Of a stretch of 64,000 bases of DNA, positions 24,960 to 35,589 are shown one piece after another (the stretch's first letter is position 1; each line of letters begins with the position of its first letter). A program made the translations under genes and the position numbers. The DNA is from Babylonia areolata (taxonomy: Eukaryota; Mollusca; Gastropoda; Neogastropoda; Buccinidae), in the NCBI RefSeq assembly GCF_041734735.1, contig NC_134876.1:23422935-23486934 (forward strand), in the 5' to 3' direction. A model generated the notes under the pieces. That model made no database searches, had not been told where the DNA came from, and worked only from the letters and a program-made list of their open reading frames with translations.

Positions 24960-25581
24960 TCCCCCTTTCTCTGGCTTTAAAGCATAATTTTACCTAAACA
25001 TGTTCCAATTCCCAAAAGCATCCTGCTTTCACGCATTAACTGTTAAACAACCCAATTAACACTGCTTTCAAGAAAGAAACTTAATGCTTTCTCTGCAAAT
25101 GAAACAAACTTAATGAACTGCTAATGCTTGTTATTATGCAGTTAATGTTCTTTTAGATTCAAAGTGGCCCAGAATCACAGATCAGGTCTTTTGGGCACTT
25201 TCACAGCATGGCCACTTCTGGTTGTCATCTCCACTGGTGGAGAATTTGCATCTGGACCAGGCAATGAAGCCAATGGTGCAGCAGTCACTTTGGGCTGGAC
25301 ACGTTCAGAGTCCACATCTGCTGGAACGTTGTTTGCTTCTGCACTCGGCAGTGCCAAAGGTACTGCAGGGTTGACTTTCAGACGATCTGGCATCATTGAA
25401 ATGCGCTGGTTGAGGTGTCTCTGGTTCCTCCTGCGTCGGCCAGAAGAGGTTTGGACTTCGTAAAACCTAGGACCTGTCGGCCTCACGACTTCTGCCTCCA
25501 CCTCGGTTGAATGTTTGATCCACACCAGATCACCAGGCGACAGAGCTGGGAGTGGCTTTGCTCTGTGCCACCCGTCAAGTT

Positions 25582-26114
25582 CTATTTCCGAACTTCCTTC
25601 TGCTTGGTATTCACGTGCTTGGTGTCTTCCAGCTTAGGCCAGTCTGGAACAAGCGAAGCTGAAACAACTGGAACTTGCGTTCTCAGGCGTCTTCCCATGG
25701 ACACTTCTGCTGGACTGTAGCCACTCTGAAGAAGAGTTGACCTGTAGTTGAGCAAGGCCACGTACGGGACTTCAATTTTCAGGAGGAAGTTTTTAACAGT
25801 CTGAACTGCCCTCTCCGCCTCTCCATTTAGTTGTATGTCAGCTGTCTCTGGGGATCCAACTGGAGCACGTGATAGCACGTCTGCCATAACCAGGTTCTTG
25901 CCTGGTGTGTAGATCAGTTCACCTCATAGCTGTACCTCATGAGTCGCATGTGAAACCTCTGTATGTGTGAAGAGAGTTTATCCAATGCCTTTGTTTTCAA
26001 GAGTGCCAACAAGGGTCGATGGTCAGTTCCTAACGTGAAGGAAGGTAAAACCCACTTTGTCCACAGAACCTGTACTGCTGATGATAGCTTTTGCCTGCTG
26101 GTGTGATGATTCAT
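25582..26114 (-). pseudogene. Gypsy fossil pol remnants
   Basis: These are RNase-H-like (LGTDHRPLLALL) and integrase-like (LNGEAERAVQTVKNFL) remnants on the minus strand. They identify the family as Ty3/Gypsy. The region is broken and incomplete. Confidence 0.75.
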
Positions 26115-26148
26115 GGGCTCTACACACTTCTATGCAAGTCTGCAAAGT

Positions 26149-26650
26149 CTAGCTTTTGTCTTCTAATAGCTTCTGCCTGACTGTGACATCCTTCATTCCA
26201 AAGACAATTCGGTCTTGAAGCATTCTTTCTTCATTTGTGCCGAAATTATAGGTCTTGGCTAGCTTACGAAGACTAGTGACATATGCATCTATTGTCTCCC
26301 CTTCCTCCTGTTTTGTTGTTGTTGTTGTTGAACGGGAATGTCTCATATATTTCATTTGATTCGCCAACGCTGAATTGGTCGAACTTAGCAAGAACAACTG
26401 CAAAGTCATCTCTTCTTTCTCCTTCTGCGTAGGAGAACCACTCATAAACATCAAAAGCTTCTTTGCCTACACAAGCAAGAAAAGCAGGATACTGGTACTT
26501 GGGTGTTTCAGAGTCTAGTCTTGTGGCTATCTCATAGTTTTCCCACTGTCTCATGAATTTTCTCCAAGCTACCTCAATGTTTATAGCATAGACATCTACT
26601 TTTCCAGGTACAGGAATATTTGGTCTAAAGTCATTCATTTGCGTTTTCAT
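26149..26650 (-). pseudogene. Gypsy fossil gag-like remnant
   Basis: This is a gag-like remnant with a retrotransposon-gag signature (AWRKFMRQWENYEIA) next to the right LTR, as expected at the start of the element. It is broken. Confidence 0.65.
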
Positions 26651-26968
26651 TTTCTGCCATTCTATTCCAGTTCAAAGGATGAGTACTGGTAGTGACTGTT
26701 AATCTCTCCCTTGTACCATGAAACACCAAGTTCTTAACGAAGTACCGCAAGTTCTACAACTGCGCAGCATCCACGAGTAGAGCTATTTGACAGTGTTGCC
26801 ACCCTTGGATTTAACCTTCCAACGTGACCCCATGGCAAATGATGTAGTACTGTTCTATTTATCGCCTACATACCGAATTCAAAGCGACACTTATAAACTT
26901 CAAAAAGTCAACATCACCTGGATTTTTCTGCAGCTCAAAACTTCTCGATTCTGACACCATAATTATAG

Positions 26969-27119
26969 TGTTATGACCTTTAGGACTATATGTTCTAGTT
27001 CTGGCATACACAAATGACTCTGATTTATTAACTTCAGCCATGTTCCATGCTCGAGTCCCGTCCCTCGTGCCCGTATGTTGTACGTCATCACAAACTGCTA
27101 TGTGACCTTTAACCTTACA
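26969..27119 (-). repeat. Gypsy fossil LTR (right)
   Basis: This is the counterpart of the left LTR and lies upstream in the element's own orientation. Confidence 0.8.
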
Positions 27120-27282
27120 CACTCTACCCCCTGGCTGTGTACTTCCTCAACATGGCGGCCCAACTGTGTGCACAACAGGCCGCAGTGTGTCAGAACATAC
27201 GATTCTTTCAGTGTGCGTGTGTGTGCAGGTGAATATATGTGTGCGAGGGCGAGGACGAGTGCGAATATGACCGAGCATTATT

Positions 27283-27373
27283 GAATTGGTCGAACTTAGC
27301 GAGAACAACTGCATTGTCATCTTTTCTTTCTCATTCTGCGTAGGAGAACCCCTCATGAATATCAAAAGCTTCT
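27283..27373 (-). mobile_element. Second gag fragment of the same Gypsy family
   Basis: About 90 bp repeat, at high similarity, the gag segment near 26370-26460. It lies outside the right LTR and abuts a SINE tail, so it is a separate fragment of the family or a local rearrangement. Confidence 0.65.
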
Positions 27374-27617
27374 TCTTGTTTCCATAACCCACCGAACGCT
27401 GACATGGATTACAGGATCATTAACGTGCGTATTTGATCCTCTGCTTGCGTATAAATATACACGAAGGGGGTTCAGGCACAGGCAGGTCTGCACACATGTT
27501 GACCTGGGAGATAGGATAAGTCTCCATCCTTTACCAGGCGCCGTTAGCGAGATTCGAACCCGGGACCCTCAGACTGAAAGTCCAACGCTTTAACCTATCG
27601 GCTATTGCTACCGTCGC
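27374..27617 (-). repeat. tRNA-derived SINE family 1, copy a
   Basis: Read on the minus strand from 27617, the head resembles a tRNA with the B box GGGTTCGAATC near 27555. It is followed by the same body (CCTGAACCCCCTTCGT, then ATCCATGTCAGCGTTCGGTG) as the copy at 31853-32340. The tail is missing, cut where the gag fragment begins. The head is not a functional tRNA gene: the anticodon arm is not a clean cloverleaf. Confidence 0.8.
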
Positions 27618-27792
27618 CTAAATCCGATTTCTCCGAACTTGACAGAACTGAACCTGCCAGCGTCCCTCTCCCAGCTGCGGCGTAATGTCCTCCAGCCAGC
27701 AACAGTCCGAGGACCGTGTGGAGTGGAAGTCTACACCGGCTAGGACGAGAGAAACGGAGTGCACGGAAATTGAATCTCACTCTCGCATGCAT

Positions 27793-27883
27793 TTCTCCCC
27801 CTCCACTAGACCTTGAGCGGTGGCCTGGACGCTAGCCTGTCAGATGAGACATTAAACCGAAGTCCCATGTGCAGCCCGTTCCA
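27793..27883 (+). repeat. SINE family 2, middle fragment
   Basis: The block with CTCCACTAGACCTTGAG, GTGGCCTGGACGCTAG and GAAGTCCCATGTGCAGC matches the middle of the SINE at 37.69-38.1 kb in inverted orientation. Head and tail are absent. Confidence 0.7.
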
Positions 27884-27959
27884 TCGCTTACCACATAAAG
27901 CATGTAACTTGTTGTTGTTGTTGTGGTTGTTTTTATTTCCATAAGACCTATTCGCAGAC

Positions 27960-28297
27960 AGAGCAGTCAGCCGAATACCAGAACAGTCAGAACACGACAA
28001 CAGTGACACACGACACACAGTACTCCAGAAGCAGAAGTACATGTGGCGCGCCTGCAGTTGGATTGAGACGTACCCCGTGTACAACTGCCGCTGTATTGAG
28101 CATGACGAATCAGCCCGGCTCTGTGATGATAGTGTCGTTTGTTTCGTCGATTGTCTGTCACTGGGGCCGGGGTTTGTCTCCACATCTCCGCACTGGAGTA
28201 GAAACGTCACCTGAAATATCAGTACAACTGTCACTTTCCCACTGACACACACTGTTCGGTAACACATGGCTATCTTGTCTGGCACACGTCTTGGCAT
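27960..28297 (-). CDS. ORF start with a canonical 2A peptide (probable LINE 5' end)
   Basis: The minus-strand frame from the ATG at 28297 has a hydrophobic stretch (VTVVLIFQVTFLLQC) immediately followed by GDVETNPGP at 28163-28189. This is a full match to the D-V/I-E-x-N-P-G-P motif that makes ribosomes skip the final Gly-Pro bond. A Ser/Gln/Arg-rich segment follows and coding quality fades after about 27960. N-terminal hydrophobic-plus-2A leaders are known from CR1/Rex-type LINEs and from some sea-urchin immune receptors. With no other domain visible, a truncated LINE ORF1 is more likely, but a host 5' exon cannot be excluded. Confidence 0.6.
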
Positions 28298-28299
28298 GA

Positions 28300-28502
28300 A
28301 GTTGAGGAACGTCAGTTAAAAACTGCCATAAATGGCTCGAAAACCTGACAGTGGCTATGCTTGTACTTGATGCACAAAATACACTGCAACCGAATTGTAG
28401 ACTGTCACTAAATCAGTTTCAGTCGATTTTGGCTAATTCGACAGATTTGACTGCATTGCTCCAGAAAATGCGTGCTGCTTCGCTGGTGAAGACGGTTCAC
28501 CT

Positions 28503-28535
<33 letters not shown>

Positions 28536-28553
28536 ATGTGTGTGTGCGTGTGC

Positions 28554-28590
<37 letters not shown>

Positions 28591-28599
28591 CGTGCATGT

Positions 28600-28642
<43 letters not shown>

Positions 28643-30445
28643 CTTGCACACCAGATTTTACAGTTCTGTTTGCAATGTGTATTTACCAGAGACCGTAATC
28701 ACAGTAAAATTCCCTTTCTGATGTAATGAAGACATTCTCATTATGATTCTGATATTGATAATGAGCCTCCACGTAGTTCATCTGTTTGAGTTCCCTTTCC
28801 CTGATAATCATTTCTGTTGAAATTTCACTGAATTTTGTTTTCTGTTGATGACGAAAACGCAGCATATGTGAGCAGAGAACATGCGACTGTTTGAAATGGG
28901 TCCATGAAACAATGTCAAACAGCTGCCTGTTCTATGTTCTTGCTGGGGAATTTAAAGCAAATCTCAATGTTAATCTTTTATTTTCCTTTATATTGAATTG
29001 AGTAGAATAGATTGAGTGAAAAACACAACCTTATAAAATAACCAAACCATCAGAAATATGTTAACAAGGAATTCATGAAGAAATGAAACCCCAGGCATAA
29101 ACAGTGAGCTGAGTAAACGTAGTCGTGCACACAACAAAGAAAAAGAAACCGTTCTAACCGGCAACACCGAAGCGGGGAGGCAGGAATTACACACACAGCA
29201 AACTCATATGATTGCCAATGAACCCTTTTCCTCCGAAAGCAAATTGTTCATACAGATACAGTAATGCTGGAATATCCACACTTGGAATGAATATGAATCA
29301 CCACTGAATGCTTTTTCCCAAACATCACGGATTCTATACAAATGCAGCAACATTGGAAATATAGTTATGGAATATCGTACATATATAAATCACAAAGGAA
29401 CACTCCAAAATCAATGTTATTTTCAACCACGTCAAATCAAAATAAACAAAATTAAATGGACACATGTAGCGGAAACAAACAGAAGTGGTGGATGTATTGT
29501 GTTGTATTTCCACATTATTTTGTGGGAAAGCAAAATGCAGCTAAGGCAGATAGCATCCTGATCCTGGGCACTGACTCGTTGTTTAATGATGAGTATCAGA
29601 GAATTTTTCGGGCTATGGGAATGGTTAAACCCTTACACACATTTTAAACATAACAGCTGTGTAATGGCAAGTTAGGGAATAGGAATACAATAACAGTTAT
29701 AAACAACAATTGCAAGGAAACGAAAACGCACATGGAGCAATAAAAAATCCGATACAATGATTGCACTGAAATCTTGAGCACGAGTGAATGGTCGTTTACA
29801 ATCTGTCCACACACGCATCGACACACACACACACGCACACACACACACACAGGATTGTCTTGGATTGAAACTTGAAGAAATGCTGGAAACGGACCACGGA
29901 CGCTTGCCTCCCAGTCGCACACGCTACCACCAGTCACCACACTGTTCACATCGAAACATTATGTCAGTTGCATTACTTGGAGAAACAAAAACATTTCCTG
30001 TTTCGGTTTGTGTTCAGTGTGGACGTTTTTGTCAGGCTTAATGAAATGGCAACTTGTAAAACCTCATGTGAGGAATATTTTGTCTTATTGGGAAGAGGCG
30101 AAAACAGAGGTGCACATACATATCTAAAGTTATACAAAGTGTGCGGTGCATAGAAAGATAAGTATAGTTTTCGTCATAAGTGTGTTAGATATAACCATTT
30201 AAGAAACTAGTTTCTGAACGGAAAAGTCTTTTGTTACAAACTGATACAGTCAATCATATTTGTAAACACAACATTGCACAGCCTCGACCATCTGAACCCG
30301 ATTCACATCACGTTCCAAAATACACATCGTGAAGTACAGTGAAGGACGCACCTGAAGCTATTGGTGGTTTTCCATTTTATTCTAGTGACTGCAAGCATGT
30401 ACTTACGGTTTACATTACACGTGCATGTGATTCTTATTCTAAACA

Positions 30446-30476
<31 letters not shown>

Positions 30477-31164
30477 GCGCGCACACACCATAACGCCCGT
30501 GCATTGGAACACCTCGAAAAACATTTTGATTTATCGTTCTGGAAATACTGTATAATAAATCATCGCTCACATTGTTTTGCCTACAGATGAAACCTTCCAG
30601 TGCAGTTACCCTCGACTGATTTATGTTGACATCTTCTGAAGAAAGTTTAGAACTGAAATACAAAGAGCAACACTGAATTGTGAAATGTGATTCTTTTCTT
30701 CGGCTACACTGTCAGTGAGCGGGTTATTGATTGAGACCATCTATCTTACCGGAGCTTCGATAAAGCATTGCAGTATTGAGCCTGTTCATTAGAGGGGAAA
30801 GTGTGATATGTAGAATTCCGTTCTCGTCCTGTCACTAGCCCCGGCACGTCGACACAGCCAGTTGACATGGCTAAATATAATTATTAGTATCTGTTCTGTT
30901 TCTGTTTTCCTAAAACCGTTTGATAATATCCCACTACAGCTCTAAGACTTTCGCAGTGATGTTGAAATCATAACATAATAGAATGAACTGTGACTGTAAC
31001 GGGCAGGAAAGATTTGACAGAAAAAAAAAACAAAGCGGAAATCCGGTCAGTTATCCATTAGTCCGATACCTGTCTGTTTGTCAAGATCTAGTTATGTCCG
31101 GGTTTCTTTGACTTTGTGTTTGTTTTCTTTTTTTTCTTTGTTGTTGTTGTTGTTTTTCGTGTAT

Positions 31165-31232
<68 letters not shown>

Positions 31233-31852
31233 CATTTGTTTGATTTCGTTTCTTTGTTTTTGTTTTTGATACTTAATTCTTAAAAAAAAAAAAAAGAGCT
31301 TCAGTGCACTGGGCCTTGATTCCAAAATACATTAGTCAAGTCACTGCTGTGTTAAACCTCGGGTATTTTCACTATCATTTTGGGTATCTCAGAACTTTAT
31401 GTCTGCTGCCTTTTCACATCATTATTCAGATTCAGGCCGACATGAATCTACTCTCAACGATCCTTGCCAACTCTGTTTTCTTCTGATGTACAGACTATGT
31501 TAACTCTGTTCATCTCGCTCTGAGAGATCTCCTGTCAGCCCACACATTCTCGAAATCCCTCGCTTTCTCGTTCGTTGAGAAAAAGGGTGAGGAGGGGGTG
31601 GGGGTGGGGGGGCGCCCCCGCGCTGGGTCTTTTTTTACGAGAAAGTGCGGAATTACGAGAAAGTCTGGTCTTTCCTTGACATAAGTAAAGGTGGGATATT
31701 TTAGCCGGGGGCTTTTACAAAAAACCGCTCCATTTGTTTAAAACAGTGCACAAAAGATATTATAAGCATGTGTGTATGTGCACACGAGCTACAAACTAAC
31801 AACACCCAGATTTTTTTCCAAAAGAGGAGGGTCTCTTTGGGCCTTCCCAATT
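28300..31852. other. Mostly unrecognised AT-rich sequence with microsatellites
   Basis: It contains (GT)n with GC interruptions at 28506-28640, a short (CA)n at 29821-29850, a (CA)n-(CG)n tract at 30446-30486 and (GT)n at 31166-31231. A G-rich run lies at about 31584-31620, next to two spaced ACGAGAAAGT copies. No gene, domain or RNA could be supported on either strand. It could be intronic or intergenic. Confidence 0.5.
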
Positions 31853-32340
31853 GACGGGCGCAATAACCGAGTGGTCAAGTCGTTGGAATGTCAAATTGAG
31901 GGTCCCGGGATCGAATCTCGGTAACGGCGCCAGTTGTGTAAAGTTAACATATTTTTCCGATCTCCCAAGTCAACATATGTGCAGAGCTCCTTGTGCCTGA
32001 ACCTCCTTCGTAGGTATGCGCACGCAGAAGATCAAATACGCACTTTAAAGATACTGCAATCCATGTCAGCGTTCAGTGGTTTATGGAAACAAGACCATAC
32101 CCAGCATGTACACTCCCGAAAACGGAACTTGGCTACATGGCGGGGTAAATGAACAAAAGGGTATGTATGGCTTACTGAAACCTGATTGAATGACACAGGA
32201 AACAAATGATGAGCGTCAATGGCAGCTGTCAGTCAGCTCTACCCAGGTAGACAGCCTGTTGTGCAAATGACTCTGTATTTGTAAAGCGCCAAGAGCTTGA
32301 TCTCCCGAGGTTAGGCGCTATGTTAGTATTCATATAATTA
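31853..32340 (+). repeat. tRNA-derived SINE family 1, copy b, with L2-like tail
   Basis: The head carries A-box-like and B-box-like sequence (GGATCGAATCTCGG near 31910). The body matches copy a (TGAACCTCCTTCGTAGGTAT; TCCATGTCAGCGTTCAGTGG). The 3' end TTGTAAAGCGCC...GGCGCTATGTTAGTATTCAT resembles the terminus of the L2-like LINE at 42250-42325 (TTGTAAAGCACC...GTGCTATATAAGTATCCAT). Shared tails let SINEs borrow a LINE's machinery. It is nearly full length. Confidence 0.8.
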
Positions 32341-32646
32341 GCATCAAACACAGTAGTATGAACACCATGTCAGACGTATCGTTCATGGGATGGGAGATCT
32401 TTTCCCACCCCCTGTGTGGAAGAACTGTGGAAGTATGACTGTGCATGTGTTTGTGTGGTTTGACGGTGTTGTGAGAGAGCGTAGCTGCACAAATGCATGC
32501 ATGTGCTCCATTTGTGGGATCGACGTTATTTGTGTGGGGGTGGGAGGGGGAGGTGAAGGGGTGTTGGAGGGTGCCTTTGGGTCTGTTTCTGTGTGTATGT
32601 TCATGTGTAATCCAACATGATGATACATTGTTCTGTTTGTGAGCCA

Positions 32647-32648
<2 letters not shown>

Positions 32649-32727
<79 letters not shown>

Positions 32728-32744
32728 TCTCTCTCTCCTCTCAG

Positions 32745-32827
<83 letters not shown>
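32649..32827. repeat. Compound (CT)n-(TA)n-(GT)n microsatellite
   Basis: About 95 bp of CT repeats, 33 bp of TA and 45 bp of GT follow each other almost without interruption. ORFs reading SLSLS, YIYIY and CVCVC across it are artefacts. Confidence 0.95.
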
Positions 32828-32831
<4 letters not shown>

Positions 32832-32968
32832 ATTTAATGTGTCTGTCTTCAGTCTCTCACTCATCACTCTCATGTGCTAATGACAAAAGCAATTGATTTC
32901 ACATTGCATGATGGAGTACCTCGTCAACATCCATATTCACCCCCACCCCACCCCACCCCCACACCCCT

Positions 32969-33043
<75 letters not shown>

Positions 33044-34130
33044 AACCCCCAGAATTTTAAGTATCCAGTGTCGCCGAGTGTTCGTTTGCAACTTTAAGTG
33101 GTTTGAAGTTCAGATAGGTCAGGTCTTCTGCAATGGAGATCTTTTTACGGGTTGCCTTTTAGTTTCCGATGGTTAGAGGGGACCTCGTCGTTTTCCCCCT
33201 GGTTGGAAAGCACACAACTATTGCTCGAGACATTGTGGTGAAGAGAGCGGCTGTCAGTGCTGTAAGCTATGTCTGTGTCTGCTTGTGTAACAGCTACCCT
33301 CATTAGCTTGTAAAAAGAACTAAAACTAAAAAAAAAAATAAAATAAAAAAAAAGAAAAAAAAAAGGAAACCGAGCTTTTGAATGCTGGCGTTTTCTGTTT
33401 CGGGATCCTCAAGGTCAGATTCATGTATGCTGTACATCCACAAGTTCCACCTGCAAAGGCACTGCTCCGTGTCACTGTTGCCTTTTCGAAGGGCTAAAAT
33501 CTGCTTGTCCTTTTTTTTCTTTTTCTTTCTTTCTGCTGCCCCATCTTCTGCACCGTTTCAGTGGCATTACTCCCAGGCCGCTCATTTAGATTCACCCATA
33601 CACGGCCACAGCCGGGTTCGTCCGTCGCAGTTCCGTCGTCGGCAGTCCACAGGGAGCCATCGATGTTAGGTCGCCAGCAGGCCATACACCAGAGGAGACC
33701 CTGCACTGCTGCTGAATCACTTCGGTGGTTTTCAGTGGTGCCTGTTCTGTTTTAACGTACTTAGGACACCACCTACTAAGCCCCCTACTAACGACAATAA
33801 TGGCTTAGTCACGGAGCCAGGCTGAAATCTGCTTGTCCTGTCTATCAAGCAAATCAGCCTCCACTCTACTTCTTTCTGCAGTTGGTCTCTTTCTTTCACT
33901 ATAATGTTAAAGCTTTCTTCCGTTGCTCATATATTCTTCATAGACTTGGAAGTTACATTGCCAAATGCTTGTTTGAATATCAATGTTTGAATATTTTTCC
34001 TGTTTTTTGAGAGAGAATTTTTACTGTCACGCAGACTGTCAAACAACTGTCTGATTACACTCATGAACACTTCGAACCTTGACTCCATGTCCCCTTTTTC
34101 CATGTGTTCTTTCTCCAGACTAAGCTTTTT
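32828..34130. other. Gene-free stretch with (CA)n and a SINE-like block
   Basis: It holds (CA)n at 32970-33041 and an A-rich tract at 33327-33365. A block at about 33510-33800 begins, on the minus strand, near GTTAGTAGGGGGCTTAG and ends in an (AAAG)n-type tail at 33512-33537, which looks like a retroposed repeat of unknown family. No coding potential was recognised. Confidence 0.45.
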
Positions 34131-34132
34131 AC

Positions 34133-34915
34133 TGATAAAGTATATTTTACTGAAATGTTTAGGTGTGTCTGGACCGTCACATGGTAAAGCATATTTTACT
34201 GAAATGTTTAGGCGTGTCTGGACCGTCACATGGTAAAGCATATTTTACTGAAATGTTTAGGTGTGTCTGGACCGTCACATGGTAAAACATTTTTTACTGA
34301 TATGTTTAGGTGTGTCTGGACCGTCACATGGTAAAGTATATTTTACTGACATGTTTAGGTGTGTCTGCACCGTCACATGGTAAAGCAAATTTTACTGAAA
34401 TGTTAAGGTGTGTCTGGACCGTCACATGGTAAAACATTTTTTACTGACATGTTTAGGTGTGTCTGGACCGTCACATGGTAAAACATTTTTTACTGAAATG
34501 TTTAGGTGTGTCTGGACCGTCACATGGTAAAACATTTTTTACTGAAATGTTTAGGTGTGTCTGGACCGTCACATGGTAAAACATTTTTTACTGAAATGTT
34601 TAGGTGTGTCTGGACCGTCACATGGTAAAACATTTTTTACTGAAATGTTTAGGTGTATCTGGACCGTTACATGGTAAAACATTTTTTACTGAAATGTTTA
34701 GGTGTGTCTGGACCGTCACATGGTAAAACATTTTTTACTGAAATGTTTAGGTGTGTCTGGACCGTCACATGGTAAAACATTTTTTACTGATATGTTTAGG
34801 TGTGTCTGGACCGTCACATGGTAAAACATTTTTTACTGAAATGTTTAGGTGTGTCTGGACCGTCACATGGTAAAACATTTTTTACTGATATGTTTAGGTG
34901 TGTCTGGACCGTAAC
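34133..34915 (+). repeat. 49-bp minisatellite, about 16 copies
   Basis: The unit contains TGTTTAGGTGTGTCTGGACC, GTCACATGGTAAA and a CATTTTTTACTGAAA-like segment, repeating every 49 bp. Copies differ by single bases, and two subtypes (AAAGCATATTTT and AAACATTTTTTA) are grouped toward the left and right ends. It abuts an RTE-like LINE 3' end at about 34916. Confidence 0.95.
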
Positions 34916-35525
34916 GAGACTTAGCTTTTTCTATCTATCCCATAGTCTCGTTGACCGTGGGACCACCACACATTTGGCAACCAGTGTCCTCCATCCCTCG
35001 TGGTTGTCTGTCCTTCTGACTGTCTCACTCAGGGCTAGACCTGTACACTCTGAGACGCTTTACTCCCATTTCCTCTTCTGCCTGCCTCCTCTCCTTGCTC
35101 CCTGCACTGTTCCCTGCAGAAAAGTCTTGGCCAGTCCTGATGAGCGCGAGACGTGGCCATACCACTTCAATGTTCTTTTCTTCACAGTGGCCAGCAGATC
35201 ATCATGTGGCCCAATAGCTTGCTTATTTCTTCTGTGTACTTCATCGTTTGTAATATGATCCCTGTAAGTGATGCTAAAGTTCCGGAAACATCTAATCTCT
35301 ATGGTCTGTATCTTATTATCTAGTTCAACTGTCAAGGTCCATGTCTCGCAGACATATAGAAATATGGAAATGACACCAGAGCGCATCAGTCTGATGTTTG
35401 AGCTGGGCATGATGCTACTGTCATTCCAGATGGACCTCAGTTTTGTCAGCGCTGTTGTTGTCTAAGCTATCCTGGAGAGTATTTCTGGCTTGGATCCTTT
35501 GTCCGAACACCCGAACAGCTTGCAA
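34916..35525 (-). mobile_element. RTE/BovB-like LINE C-terminal fragment
   Basis: The minus strand from 35525 encodes LFGCSDKGSKPEILSRIA, then IRLMRSGVISIFLYVCETW, IGPHDDLLATVKKRTLKWYG and HVSRSSGLAKTFLQGT. This is the thumb-to-C-terminus region of RTE-type LINEs, followed by about 150 bp of 3' UTR. One stop is visible near 35464. A short fragment of what may be the same family lies at 38810-38990 in the same orientation. Confidence 0.75.
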
Positions 35526-35589
35526 TCAGAATTGATATTGAATCAAATGAACAAAATAAAGAACCAGCTCCTAACAGTGATATAGTCAT

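Larger units (their letters stand above)
24784..27119 (-). mobile_element. Ty3/Gypsy LTR retrotransposon fossil
   Basis: This is a minus-strand Ty3/Gypsy-type fossil bounded by LTRs of 176 bp (24784-24959) and 151 bp (26969-27119), each starting TGTTATGACC and ending CTTACA. A primer-site-like TGGTGTCAGAA adjoins the right LTR, and a purine-rich tract on the minus strand adjoins the left LTR. Between them are gag-like, RNase-H-like and integrase-like remnants. At about 2.3 kb it is less than half the usual length and is clearly broken in many places. The LTRs differ at about 10 of 150 aligned positions, so it is an old insertion. It lies within or beside the SGNH ORF. Confidence 0.8.

Noticed and set aside
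27540-27617. tRNA gene
   Set aside because: It has a good B box but the rest does not form a clean cloverleaf, and the sequence continues into a body shared with 31853-32340. It is a SINE head.
34133-34915. CRISPR array
   Set aside because: The units are contiguous 49-mers with no unique spacers, in a eukaryotic context, so this is a minisatellite.
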